Assembly (NCBI RefSeq): GCF_017358165.1
Contig: NZ_CP071446.1
Location: 62,001-126,000, forward strand
Source: Thermosipho ferrireducens
Lineage (GTDB): Bacteria; Thermotogota; Thermotogae; Thermotogales; Fervidobacteriaceae
Length of the DNA stretch: 64,000 nucleotides
Reading direction: 5' to 3'
Each line of letters begins with the position of its first letter. The stretch's first letter is position 1. Below the pieces are notes generated by a model, which was given only the letters and a program-made list of their open reading frames with translations, was not told where the DNA came from and did not search any database. Positions 1-7,271 of the stretch are shown piece by piece. The position numbers and the translations under genes are program-made.

Positions 1-576
1 ATGTGGAGTCATGTAAACGTCTTCCCCGAAAGGGATATCGCCGCTGCAAAAGAAGTTCTCAAATTAGCTGGTTACAGCAAAGCAAATCCTCTTGTCATAG
101 ATTTATGGTACACTCCATCGCACTATGGAACAACTGAGGCAGACGTAGCTCAAGTACTGAAAGAAGCTTTAGAAGAAACAGGCATGATAAAAGTTAACAT
201 TAAATACGCAGAATGGTCAACATATGTTGAATATTTCTTGAATGGTACAATGGGACTCTTCCTGCTTGGTTGGTATCCTGATTATCTTGATCCAGATGAC
301 TATTTATGGCCGTTCCTGAGTGTAAATGGTGCAAAATCACTTGGAAGTTTCTATGAAAATAAGACTGTTGAAAATCTAATGATAGCCGGTCGTGCAGCAA
401 CGAATCAGTTCTCAAGGGAAATGATTTACAAACAGGTTCAAAATTTCCACGCTTCAGATGTTCCTTACATACCACTATGGCAGGGAATCGCCGACTGTGA
501 GGCATGGGATTATATCAAAGGAATCGTTCTTGAACCAACTCAAATATTCAGATATTACATTCTTGAAAAGAAATAA
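1..576 (+). CDS. ABC transporter substrate-binding protein, family 5 (C-terminal part)
   Basis: This is the C-terminal 191 residues of an extracytoplasmic solute-binding protein of the oligopeptide/dipeptide (SBP family 5) type. The gene starts before the window, so the ATG at base 1 is only an internal Met. Features typical of the family's C-terminal lobe are the segment around LLGWYPDYLDPDDYLWPF, and the closing part with YIPLWQG followed by the final strand. In Thermotogota such proteins often bind oligosaccharides rather than peptides, so the substrate is open. It heads the operon with the two permeases and two ATPases that follow. An intrinsic terminator separates it from them, which probably lets it be made in excess over the membrane parts. 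Confidence 0.9.
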   Translation: MWSHVNVFPERDIAAAKEVLKLAGYSKANPLVIDLWYTPSHYGTTEADVAQVLKEALEETGMIKVNIKYAEWSTYVEYFLNGTMGLFLLGWYPDYLDPDDYLWPFLSVNGAKSLGSFYENKTVENLMIAGRAATNQFSREMIYKQVQNFHASDVPYIPLWQGIADCEAWDYIKGIVLEPTQIFRYYILEKK

Positions 577-600
577 CATTTCACCTGGTTATTAATAAAG

Positions 601-630
601 TCCCGCCCGTTAATGCGGGCGGGATTTTTT
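601..630 (+). terminator. Intrinsic terminator between binding protein and permease genes
   Basis: A 9-bp GC-rich stem, TCCCGCCCG (601-609) with CGGGCGGGA (616-624), has a 6-nt loop and is followed by six T. It lies after the binding-protein stop and 19 bases before the first permease start, so it should act as a partial terminator that lowers downstream expression. Confidence 0.85.
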
Positions 631-648
631 AAAAGAGGAGGAGATAAT

Positions 649-1656
649 GTGTCCCTGAAAAGCTATATTATAACCCGAATAATACTGGCCCTTCCTATGA
701 TATTAGTTCTTCTTGTCATGATCTTTTTTATTCTTCGTATAATTCCAGGTGATCCAGTACTTGCAATTTTAGGTGGGAAAGCTCCTGTTGAAGTGATAGA
801 AGCCAAAAGACATGAGCTTGGCCTGGATAAACCTGTTATAGTACAATTTTTTGATTATCTTGGTAACGTAATTAAAGGAGATCTTGGAACTTCGACTCTT
901 ACAAATAGACCTGTCTGGAATGAAATCAAGGACAGATTCCCTGCAACCTTAGAATTAACCATCTTTTCATTTATAGTTGCATTGCTAATAGGTATTTTCT
1001 GGGGAGCGGAAGCTGCATGGAGGAAAGACGGACCCATAGATATTAGCGCAAGGGTATATTCCATATTCATATATGCCGTCCCGGTTTTCTGGTTAGGACT
1101 AATGCTCCAGCTTCTTTTTGGCATTTATCTAAGGTGGTTACCTGTAGGGGGAAGAATTTCCCCGCGGGTTAGTATAGACGTCAAAACAGGCTTGTATCTT
1201 TTCGACACATTAATTACCGGAAATTGGGAAGGATTTATAGATGTTCTTGAACATTTATTACTTCCAGGTATAACACTTGGACTTGTAATATCAAGTATAT
1301 TTTTACGTATGGTAAGAAACAATACTGTGTTAACTCTTTCAAAAGATTTTATAAAAGCAGCACGTGCTCGTGGATTAAAATCACGAGTAATACTTTATGG
1401 CCATGCTGTTAGAAACGCATTTGTTCCAATTTTTACAATAATGGGAATGCAGTTTGCTCTTCTTTTAGCAGGGGCTATTCTGACAGAAACAACTTTTTCG
1501 TGGCCCGGGGTTGGTAGTTATCTTGTACTAAAAATAAAATACAGAGATTTCCCTGCAATACAGGGTACAATCGTATTCTTTGCCTTATTCGTTGTTATTA
1601 TAAGTATCATAATTGACATTGTAAATGCTCTTGTGGACCCAAGAGTCAGATATTAA
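649..1656 (+). CDS. ABC transporter permease, DppB/OppB type
   Basis: Inner-membrane permease of an oligopeptide/oligosaccharide importer, 335 residues with about six membrane segments. The cytoplasmic coupling loop that docks on the ATPases shows as RARGLKSRV followed by HAVRNAF in the second half. I place the start at GTG 649, six bases after a strong AGAGGAGGAG ribosome site; an upstream in-frame ATG at 613 lies inside the terminator hairpin and is unlikely to be used. The next permease begins 16 bases after the stop. Confidence 0.93.
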   Translation: MSLKSYIITRIILALPMILVLLVMIFFILRIIPGDPVLAILGGKAPVEVIEAKRHELGLDKPVIVQFFDYLGNVIKGDLGTSTLTNRPVWNEIKDRFPATLELTIFSFIVALLIGIFWGAEAAWRKDGPIDISARVYSIFIYAVPVFWLGLMLQLLFGIYLRWLPVGGRISPRVSIDVKTGLYLFDTLITGNWEGFIDVLEHLLLPGITLGLVISSIFLRMVRNNTVLTLSKDFIKAARARGLKSRVILYGHAVRNAFVPIFTIMGMQFALLLAGAILTETTFSWPGVGSYLVLKIKYRDFPAIQGTIVFFALFVVIISIIIDIVNALVDPRVRY

Positions 1657-1671
1657 AAGAGGGGTGATTCT

Positions 1672-2544
1672 GTGCGAAAAAAATTTATGAGTGAAAGATT
1701 AGGTGAATTTCTAAGTGACCTGTTCAAAACAGGTACCGGATGGCTCACGTTTGTCGGTGCAACAATATTAATCTTTTACATAATTCTTGCAATATTTGCA
1801 CCGCAAATTGCCCCTTACAATCCCATACAACGAGTGGGAAGATCTTTAAGCGCCCCAAATGATCAGTTTATATTTGGTACAGACAATCTCGGAAGAGATG
1901 TTTTGAGTAGAGTAATTTATGGTGCGAGAATCGCCTTAATGATTGCTTTTCTTGCAGTAGCAATCGCCGCAGGTATAGGCGTCCCACTTGGACTAATTTC
2001 TGGATACATTGGCGGATGGTTAGATAGAGTTTTAACATTAATAATGGATGCAATATATTCTTTTCCTGGACTTATCCTTGCTATAGCAATAGCAGCGGTC
2101 CTGGGGCCAGGAATCGTTAACATTTCTATATCAATAGCCGTTGTTTACACACCAACATATTTCAGAGTCATCAGGAACCAGGTGTCATCTGTAAAAAGTG
2201 AACTTTATGTTGAAGCCGCAAGAGCTCTGGGCGCAAAAAATCGCGAGATTTTATTAAAATATATTTTCCCAAATGTTTTACCTTCTATAGTAGTGGTACT
2301 TTCCATGAACCTCGCAGACGCTATTATGACGGAAGCAGGACTATCTTTCTTAGGACTTGGAATAGCACCTCCAACACCTGATTGGGGATTTGACCTTAGT
2401 AACGGTCAAAGATTTGTTCTCAGTAGAGCCTGGTGGGGATTACTATATCCTGGACTTGCCATTATAACTGTTGTTCTTGGTTTTTCCATGTTTAGTGAAG
2501 GCTTAAACGAACTGCTGAATCCTACGATTAGGGAGAGAAGGTGA
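1672..2544 (+). CDS. ABC transporter permease, DppC/OppC type
   Basis: Second permease of the importer, 290 residues with an N-terminal cytoplasmic tail, one membrane helix and then the BPD_transp_1 core. The FGTDNLGRDVLSRV stretch after the first helix and the coupling motif EAARALGAKNREILLKY are characteristic of DppC/OppC. The start is GTG 1672 behind AGAGGGGTGA. It would pair with the preceding DppB-type protein and is cotranscribed with the ATPase gene that starts four bases after its stop. Confidence 0.93.
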   Translation: MRKKFMSERLGEFLSDLFKTGTGWLTFVGATILIFYIILAIFAPQIAPYNPIQRVGRSLSAPNDQFIFGTDNLGRDVLSRVIYGARIALMIAFLAVAIAAGIGVPLGLISGYIGGWLDRVLTLIMDAIYSFPGLILAIAIAAVLGPGIVNISISIAVVYTPTYFRVIRNQVSSVKSELYVEAARALGAKNREILLKYIFPNVLPSIVVVLSMNLADAIMTEAGLSFLGLGIAPPTPDWGFDLSNGQRFVLSRAWWGLLYPGLAIITVVLGFSMFSEGLNELLNPTIRERR

Positions 2545-2548
2545 AAAT

Positions 2549-3508
2549 ATGATTTTTGAAGCAAAAGATCTGAAAATTTATTACAGAACCAAAAAAGGAT
2601 TTGTAAAAGCAGTAGACAGAATAAGTCTAACTGTTAAAAAAGGTGAAACTGTAGGGCTTGTTGGAGAATCCGGTTGTGGAAAATCAACGCTTGGTCAGGG
2701 GTTGCTTAAAATTCTTCCTCCAAAAACATTTTATGGAGGAAGTATGAAAATAGAAGGAGAGGAATTGATATCTTTTTCGGAAAACAAAATGAGAGAAATC
2801 CGGGGAAAAAAGATTGGAATGATTTTTCAAGATCCTATGACATCGTTAAACCCTATAATGCGAATAGAAAAATTATTCTATGAAACACTTAAAACTCATG
2901 AACCAGAAATAACTGAAGAAGAAGCAAGGGAAAGAACTGCAAAAGTTTTAGAAAAAGTTGGTATTGAACCAGAAAGAATGCAGGAATATTCCTTTCAATT
3001 TAGTGGTGGAATGCGCCAAAGAGTCATGATAGCATTAGCCCTTGTATTAAATCCAATTCTTGTTATTGCTGATGAGCCAACAACATCGCTTGATGTAATA
3101 GTCCAGGCACAAATTATGGAATTATTAAATGAATTACGCCAGGAATACGAAATGTCAATGATATTGATAACCCACGACCTTGGAGTAGTAGCTGAAATGG
3201 CTGATAAAATTTGTGTAATGTACGCTGGTCAAATAGTTGAAGAAGCAATAAACGAAAAAATTTATTATGAACCAAAACATCCGTACACAAAACTTTTGCT
3301 GAAGAGTATTCCAAACACCAACATAGATGATCTTGAATTAAATTATATTCCAGGTTCCCCTCCAGACTTATTGAAACCGCCCAGAGGTTGCAGATTTGCA
3401 CCACGATGTCCATACAAAATGGAAATATGTGAGACTCAGGAGCCAAAAACATTTGCTGTAGACAATACACATGTAAAATGCTGGCTATACAGCGAGGTGA
3501 AAAAATGA
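2549..3508 (+). CDS. ABC transporter ATP-binding protein, DppD/OppD type
   Basis: Nucleotide-binding subunit of 319 residues. It shows Walker A (GESGCGKST, about residues 40-48), the signature FSGGMRQR, Walker B (LVIADEPTT) and the H-loop histidine in ITHDLG. The C-terminal oligopeptide-transporter extension carries a GCRFAPRCPYKMEIC cysteine motif, a type reported to hold an iron-sulfur cluster in some DppD/DppF proteins. It overlaps the next gene by an ATGA junction, so the two ATPases are probably translationally coupled and form a heterodimer. Confidence 0.95.
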   Translation: MIFEAKDLKIYYRTKKGFVKAVDRISLTVKKGETVGLVGESGCGKSTLGQGLLKILPPKTFYGGSMKIEGEELISFSENKMREIRGKKIGMIFQDPMTSLNPIMRIEKLFYETLKTHEPEITEEEARERTAKVLEKVGIEPERMQEYSFQFSGGMRQRVMIALALVLNPILVIADEPTTSLDVIVQAQIMELLNELRQEYEMSMILITHDLGVVAEMADKICVMYAGQIVEEAINEKIYYEPKHPYTKLLLKSIPNTNIDDLELNYIPGSPPDLLKPPRGCRFAPRCPYKMEICETQEPKTFAVDNTHVKCWLYSEVKK

Positions 3509-4479
3509 TAGAAATCAGGAATTTGAAAAAACATTTTCCTGTAAAAAGAACAATCGGAGAAGTTTTGCTAAGAATACCTCAAAGGTATGTAAAAGCAGTT
3601 GATGGTATAAGTTTTAACATTTTTAAGGGAGAAACTTTTGGGCTTGTGGGAGAATCTGGTAGTGGAAAAACTACAACTGGAAGATTAATCCTTCGCCTGA
3701 TAGAACCTACAGACGGTCAGATATTATTTGAAGGTGAGGATATCACAAAATTTTCAAAAGAAAAATTACGAAAATTCAGAAAGAACATCCAGATAATCTT
3801 TCAGGATCCCCTCGCCGCCTTGAATCCTTACATGAAAGTTGGTGAAGCTATTAAACACGGCCTGGAAATACACAACATTGGAAATACACGTCTTGAGCGA
3901 AAAAAAATGGTTTATGAAATGCTTGAAAGAGTAAATCTTTCTCCAGCAGAACAATTTTACAATAGATATCCTCACGAACTCTCAGGCGGTCAACGACAAA
4001 GGATAGTAATAGCAAGGGCGCTAATTTTAAACCCTAAATTCATCGTTGCGGATGAAGCTATAGCCATGCTTGACGTATCAGTGCGTTCTCAGCTTTTAAA
4101 ACTTCTCATAGATTTAAAGAAAGAGTTCAATCTCACCTTTTTATTTATTACACATGACCTTGCAACTACAAAATACATATGTAACCGTATTGGAGTGATG
4201 TATTTAGGTAAAATCGTAGAAATAGGTAATTTCAAGGATATATACGAAAATTCTCTTCATCCGTACACCAAAGCCCTTATTTCCGCTGTTCCTGAACCAG
4301 ATCCAAAAAAGAAAAAAGAAAAGTTAATCCCCAGAGGAGAGGTACCAAATCCTATCAACCCACCTCCTGGCTGTAGATTCCACCCAAGGTGTCCTTTTGT
4401 AATGGATATATGCAAAAAAGAGGAACCAAAATTAAAGAAAGTAAACGAACGATTAGTTGCCTGTCATTTATACAAATAA
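3505..4479 (+). CDS. ABC transporter ATP-binding protein, DppF/OppF type
   Basis: Partner ATPase of 324 residues with Walker A GESGSGKTT, signature LSGGQRQR, Walker B ending in DEAIAMLDVS and H-loop ITHDLA. The C-terminal GCRFHPRCPFVMDIC motif mirrors that of its partner. The start is ATG 3505, whose ATGA overlaps the upstream stop, with GAGGTGA just before it; a TTG 27 bases upstream lacks such a site. Walker B reads DEAIAMLD instead of DEPTSALD, a divergence seen in some DppF-like subunits. It closes the transporter operon. Confidence 0.94.
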   Translation: MIEIRNLKKHFPVKRTIGEVLLRIPQRYVKAVDGISFNIFKGETFGLVGESGSGKTTTGRLILRLIEPTDGQILFEGEDITKFSKEKLRKFRKNIQIIFQDPLAALNPYMKVGEAIKHGLEIHNIGNTRLERKKMVYEMLERVNLSPAEQFYNRYPHELSGGQRQRIVIARALILNPKFIVADEAIAMLDVSVRSQLLKLLIDLKKEFNLTFLFITHDLATTKYICNRIGVMYLGKIVEIGNFKDIYENSLHPYTKALISAVPEPDPKKKKEKLIPRGEVPNPINPPPGCRFHPRCPFVMDICKKEEPKLKKVNERLVACHLYK

Positions 4480-4494
4480 TTCAACAACTAAATT

Positions 4495-4523
4495 TTGACA
4501 AAACTTGTAGAGAATGATATAAT
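4495..4523 (+). promoter_or_regulatory. Consensus sigma70 promoter
   Basis: TTGACA (4495-4500), a 17-bp spacer and TATAAT (4518-4523) match the consensus exactly. It lies just downstream of the transporter operon and drives the small membrane protein at 4574. Confidence 0.85.
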
Positions 4524-4534
4524 GATTTATGATG

Positions 4535-4551
4535 CCCCCTGTATAAGGGGG
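4535..4551 (+). promoter_or_regulatory. 5' leader hairpin
   Basis: CCCCCT (4535-4540) pairs with AGGGGG (4546-4551) around a 5-nt loop. It starts a few bases after the predicted transcription start and ends 9 bases before the AGGAGGTGA ribosome site. It has no T-run, so it is more likely an mRNA-stabilising or regulatory stem than a terminator. Confidence 0.55.
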
Positions 4552-4573
4552 TATATTTGAAGGAGGTGAATTT

Positions 4574-4831
4574 ATGTGGTGGCACTGGCCTGGAGCTGGA
4601 TGCGGACTCTGGTCATGGGGATTTGGTAACGGTACATGGTGGTTTGGACTCCTGTGGGCATTGCTGTGGATAGTTGTAATAGTAGGAACTATACTTATTA
4701 TAGTCAAGCTGTTTAGTAAAACTTCTTTCAGTAACTCAGATAACGCCCTTAAAATTTTAAAATCAAGGTTTGCCAGAGGAGAAATATCTGAAGAAGAATT
4801 TGTGAAGATGAAAAAATTGTTGAAAAATTAA
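4574..4831 (+). CDS. Small membrane protein with SHOCT domain
   Basis: An 85-residue protein. A Trp/Gly-rich N-terminus (MWWHWPGAGCGLWSWGFG) leads into one membrane helix (about residues 24-48). After a short linker comes a SHOCT (short C-terminal) motif: LKSRFARGEISEEEFVKMKKLL. SHOCT domains are thought to mediate oligomerisation or membrane recruitment, and no enzymatic role is known. It has its own consensus promoter, a leader hairpin and a near-perfect ribosome site, so it is probably well expressed. It is monocistronic and convergent with the HD-GYP gene. Confidence 0.85.
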   Translation: MWWHWPGAGCGLWSWGFGNGTWWFGLLWALLWIVVIVGTILIIVKLFSKTSFSNSDNALKILKSRFARGEISEEEFVKMKKLLKN

Positions 4832-4862
4832 CTAATTCACAATTATCAATTTCTTTCCAATT

Positions 4863-5987
4863 CTAACTCGTGAGTTCTTGATTTGTTATAAACAACTCTT
4901 TTTCTTCTTCTAAAACATTCAAAAAAGCTTTAACCACAGCTGGATCAAACTGCTTGCCCATATTATAAACTAATTCCTGCAATGCTATATTATATGGAAG
5001 TGGATTTCTATATGATCTCGGGCTTGTCATTGCATCCCAGGAATCTGCTACAGCAATAATTCTAGATATTAGGGGTATCATCTTTTTCTCCAGTCCCGCA
5101 GGATAACCTTTGCCATCCCATCTTTCGTGGTGGTGATAGACATACTCTGCAATCTTTCTTAAATTTGATGACGTTGTTAGAAAATCAAACCCATAAATCG
5201 GATGTTTTTTTACTATTTCATACTCTTCTTGAGTTAACCTGCCTTCTTTATTAAGAATGTTTATAGGTATTGCTATTTTTCCTATGTCGTGAACCAGCCC
5301 TGCCCAATATGCATCTTTTATATCCTGATCGCTTAACCCCATTTTCTCTGCTATATTTGCGGATAACTCTGCAACCCTCACAGAGTGACCCTTAGTATGT
5401 TTATCATAATATTCAAGAATTTTTATCATTGAAAGCAACAAATCCTTTTGAAATTTTCCCTGGGATATTAAATATTCCCTCAACGCTATATAAGACGCCG
5501 CAAGATTTGAAAAAATACTCATAACCTCTATATCTCTATTTGAAAATGTTCCTTTTGGTGAATAAAGAATAATCTTGCCTCTTTCATTTTCAGTAAATCC
5601 TATATTAATCGTTAAAAATTGTCCTAAATCATCTTTTGAAAACATTCGACTTTCCCGAAAGCTATCACTCTTATTTAATTCGATCACATCTTTAATTTCA
5701 TCAAATTCAAGTTCCTTAGACACAACAGGTTTTAATTTACCGGCCTTGTTTATAAGAATAATTCCTTTTTTTGCAGAGGGGACTATTTCCAGAGAAACAT
5801 CTAAAAGTTTTCTAAAATAGGCTACTTCATTTCTGGCAGGAAGATATCTCAGGTAGGAAGTCATATCTTTAAGAAGAGATATTTTATCATCAAACAAATT
5901 AACTGTCTTTGCTTTAATAAAAAATTTTACTGCCAGATACGTTGCAAAAACTGAATACGTAACCACTGTTAAAACTATAATCAACAT
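4863..5987 (-). CDS. HD-GYP domain protein with N-terminal membrane anchor and GAF-like region
   Basis: A 374-residue protein. One N-terminal membrane helix (about 1-24) is followed by a GAF-like sensory region (about 50-180), then an HD-GYP domain. The metal-binding HD dyad is in LVHDIGKIAIP, with the downstream HHERWDGKGYP motif and VADSWDAMTS. HD-GYP proteins hydrolyse cyclic di-GMP, or sometimes cGAMP; the key residues are present, so an active phosphodiesterase is likely. The gene is alone on the minus strand behind its own promoter (6021-6048). The GAF ligand is unknown. Confidence 0.9.
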   Translation of the reverse strand: MLIIVLTVVTYSVFATYLAVKFFIKAKTVNLFDDKISLLKDMTSYLRYLPARNEVAYFRKLLDVSLEIVPSAKKGIILINKAGKLKPVVSKELEFDEIKDVIELNKSDSFRESRMFSKDDLGQFLTINIGFTENERGKIILYSPKGTFSNRDIEVMSIFSNLAASYIALREYLISQGKFQKDLLLSMIKILEYYDKHTKGHSVRVAELSANIAEKMGLSDQDIKDAYWAGLVHDIGKIAIPINILNKEGRLTQEEYEIVKKHPIYGFDFLTTSSNLRKIAEYVYHHHERWDGKGYPAGLEKKMIPLISRIIAVADSWDAMTSPRSYRNPLPYNIALQELVYNMGKQFDPAVVKAFLNVLEEEKELFITNQELTS

Positions 5988-6020
5988 TAATTTTATTACC
6001 TCCCGATGCTTTTCAACTAA

Positions 6021-6048
6021 ATTATAACACTTTCACAAATGTTTGCAA
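6021..6048 (-). promoter_or_regulatory. Promoter of the HD-GYP gene
   Basis: On the minus strand TTGCAA (6043-6048), a 16-bp spacer and TATAAT (6021-6026) precede the HD-GYP start by about 30 bases. A GGGAGGTAA ribosome site follows. Confidence 0.65.
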
Positions 6049-6075
6049 CACTTACATTTTTCATTTTTAATTATT

Positions 6076-6097
6076 AAAGCCCCCTTTCGGGGGCTTT
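6076..6097. terminator. Probable terminator, cytochrome/Etf operon end
   Basis: AAAGCCCCC (6076-6084) pairs with GGGGGCTTT (6089-6097) around a 4-nt loop, right after the stop of the minus-strand triheme cytochrome. The minus-strand side continues into an A/T-rich run (TTTAATAATT), giving a modest U tail. Confidence 0.7.
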
Positions 6098-6101
6098 AAT
6101 G

Positions 6102-6524
6102 CTATTCTTTACCTGCCTGGACTTCATCAAATAATACAAATTCTCCTTTTTCTGAAATATCGTGACAGCTAAAACAATTACCTTCAAAATGCTCGCTGAA
6201 GTAATGAATTGGATGAATAATCTTTTTAAAGGATTTCTCTCCCATATCTTCGTGACACACCAGACAATAAAGCACTCCTTCTTCTTCTACTTTTTCCTTT
6301 TTTATAGCCGGGTGATCCTCAATCCGCTGCACCTCCGCATACAACGTATAGTCAAACACTTTACCATCTCTTTCGACTACTTTATGACAACTGGTACATC
6401 CCCTCTCGTCTAAATGAAGAATTTCTTCTTCAAAATTTTCATCCTCTCCTGCCTGAACAAACACAGGTATAAATAATGCAAGCACAACACTTAAAAGAAT
6501 AATAAGCCCTATCCTTTTTCTCAT
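6102..6524 (-). CDS. Secreted triheme c-type cytochrome
   Basis: A 140-residue protein with a cleavable signal peptide (Lys/Arg start, hydrophobic core, probable cut after VQA). It has three haem-attachment motifs, CTSCH, CLVCH and CFSCH, and extra histidines (DHPAI, HPIHYFSEH) that could be distal ligands. I recognise no precise family; it resembles small periplasmic multihaem cytochromes. The start is ATG 6524, eight bases after AGGAGG, rather than the GTG three codons upstream. It is the last gene of the operon that also encodes the ResB/ResC maturation pair, so it is the likely periplasmic electron carrier of that system. Confidence 0.85.
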   Translation of the reverse strand: MRKRIGLIILLSVVLALFIPVFVQAGEDENFEEEILHLDERGCTSCHKVVERDGKVFDYTLYAEVQRIEDHPAIKKEKVEEEGVLYCLVCHEDMGEKSFKKIIHPIHYFSEHFEGNCFSCHDISEKGEFVLFDEVQAGKE

Positions 6525-6653
6525 CTTACACACCTCCTTTCCAATAATAATTTAAAAAAACTGCCAGGATGCTCCTTTGAAGTCTCCTGGAAATTGATCA
6601 CTGGCAAGTATGAATGACTATCCCAACATATATTTCAAGGTTTAATTGCCCTT

Positions 6654-6986
6654 TTATACAATTTTTATCTTGCCTTTGCTCTTTTCAAAAAAGGCTTCTG
6701 GATAATTATCTATACATCCTGATTCCTGCATTTCTATTTCAAGGGATTTCTTTAATTCTTTTAAATCTTTCTCAAATTTCTTTATTTTTTCAAGAATTTC
6801 GTCTATATAGTTTATACTGTTTGTAATAAGATTTATATTTTGCCTTCCGCAATACGGACAATCTGTAACAAGAATCGTATGTAGTTTCTGAACTTTTGGA
6901 ATTTCGTAACTTTTATTACAGTGAGAACACAAAATTGTTCCCTCTGTTTCCACAAATGGAATAAGTTTCCTGTCAATTTTATTCAT
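6654..6986 (-). CDS. Zinc-ribbon and coiled-coil protein of the Etf/cytochrome operon
   Basis: A 110-residue protein I do not recognise. It carries two CxxC pairs (CSHC near residue 20, CPYC near residue 43), which look like a zinc ribbon or rubredoxin-like knuckle. A Lys/Glu-rich helix (about 55-90) with coiled-coil spacing follows. There is no signal peptide, so it is cytoplasmic. It lies 9 bases after EtfX and before the triheme cytochrome, clearly inside the operon, and might act as an assembly or regulatory factor; this is a guess. Confidence 0.75.
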   Translation of the reverse strand: MNKIDRKLIPFVETEGTILCSHCNKSYEIPKVQKLHTILVTDCPYCGRQNINLITNSINYIDEILEKIKKFEKDLKELKKSLEIEMQESGCIDNYPEAFFEKSKGKIKIV

Positions 6987-6995
6987 AATCTCACC

Positions 6996-7271
6996 TCACC
7001 CGAATTTATACAAAATACCATAATTCCCTTTTGGGTATTTCCATTCTATATTCTGATATGGACAAACTATTCTACATGTACCACATTCCAAACAACCTTC
7101 GAATTTTACTTCCATACTTTCGCCATCCCATTCATAAACACCTGCCGGACAACAATTAATACACGGTCTATTTTTACATTTTTTACATATCTCCATATTT
7201 ATAATTTTCAAATGAGGATTTTCTTCATCAGTCCTATATCTATTTAGAAATAACTTATCCTCTATCCTCAT
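6996..7271 (-). CDS. fixX: EtfX/FixX ferredoxin-like protein
   Basis: A 91-residue iron-sulfur protein of the FixX family, the small partner of FixC in EtfABCX. It has a CKKCKNRPCINCCP stretch and a CLECGTCRIVCP stretch; the second looks like a full [4Fe-4S] site and the first a modified one. Its role is to pass electrons between the flavins of EtfA/B/C and the quinone site. The start is ATG 7271, which overlaps the FixC stop by ATGA; longer in-frame starts would sit inside FixC. Confidence 0.9.
   Translation of the reverse strand: MRIEDKLFLNRYRTDEENPHLKIINMEICKKCKNRPCINCCPAGVYEWDGESMEVKFEGCLECGTCRIVCPYQNIEWKYPKGNYGILYKFG

Noticed and set aside
613-648. Upstream ATG start for the first permease
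   Set aside because: It lies within the terminator loop and stem and lacks a ribosome site; GTG 649 has an ideal one.
6534-6653. CCAGGA/TCCTGG and TGCCAG/CTGGCA inverted pairs between the zinc-ribbon and triheme cytochrome genes
   Set aside because: The arms are short and the loops long, with no U tail; it could be weak mRNA structure but not a supported terminator or riboswitch.
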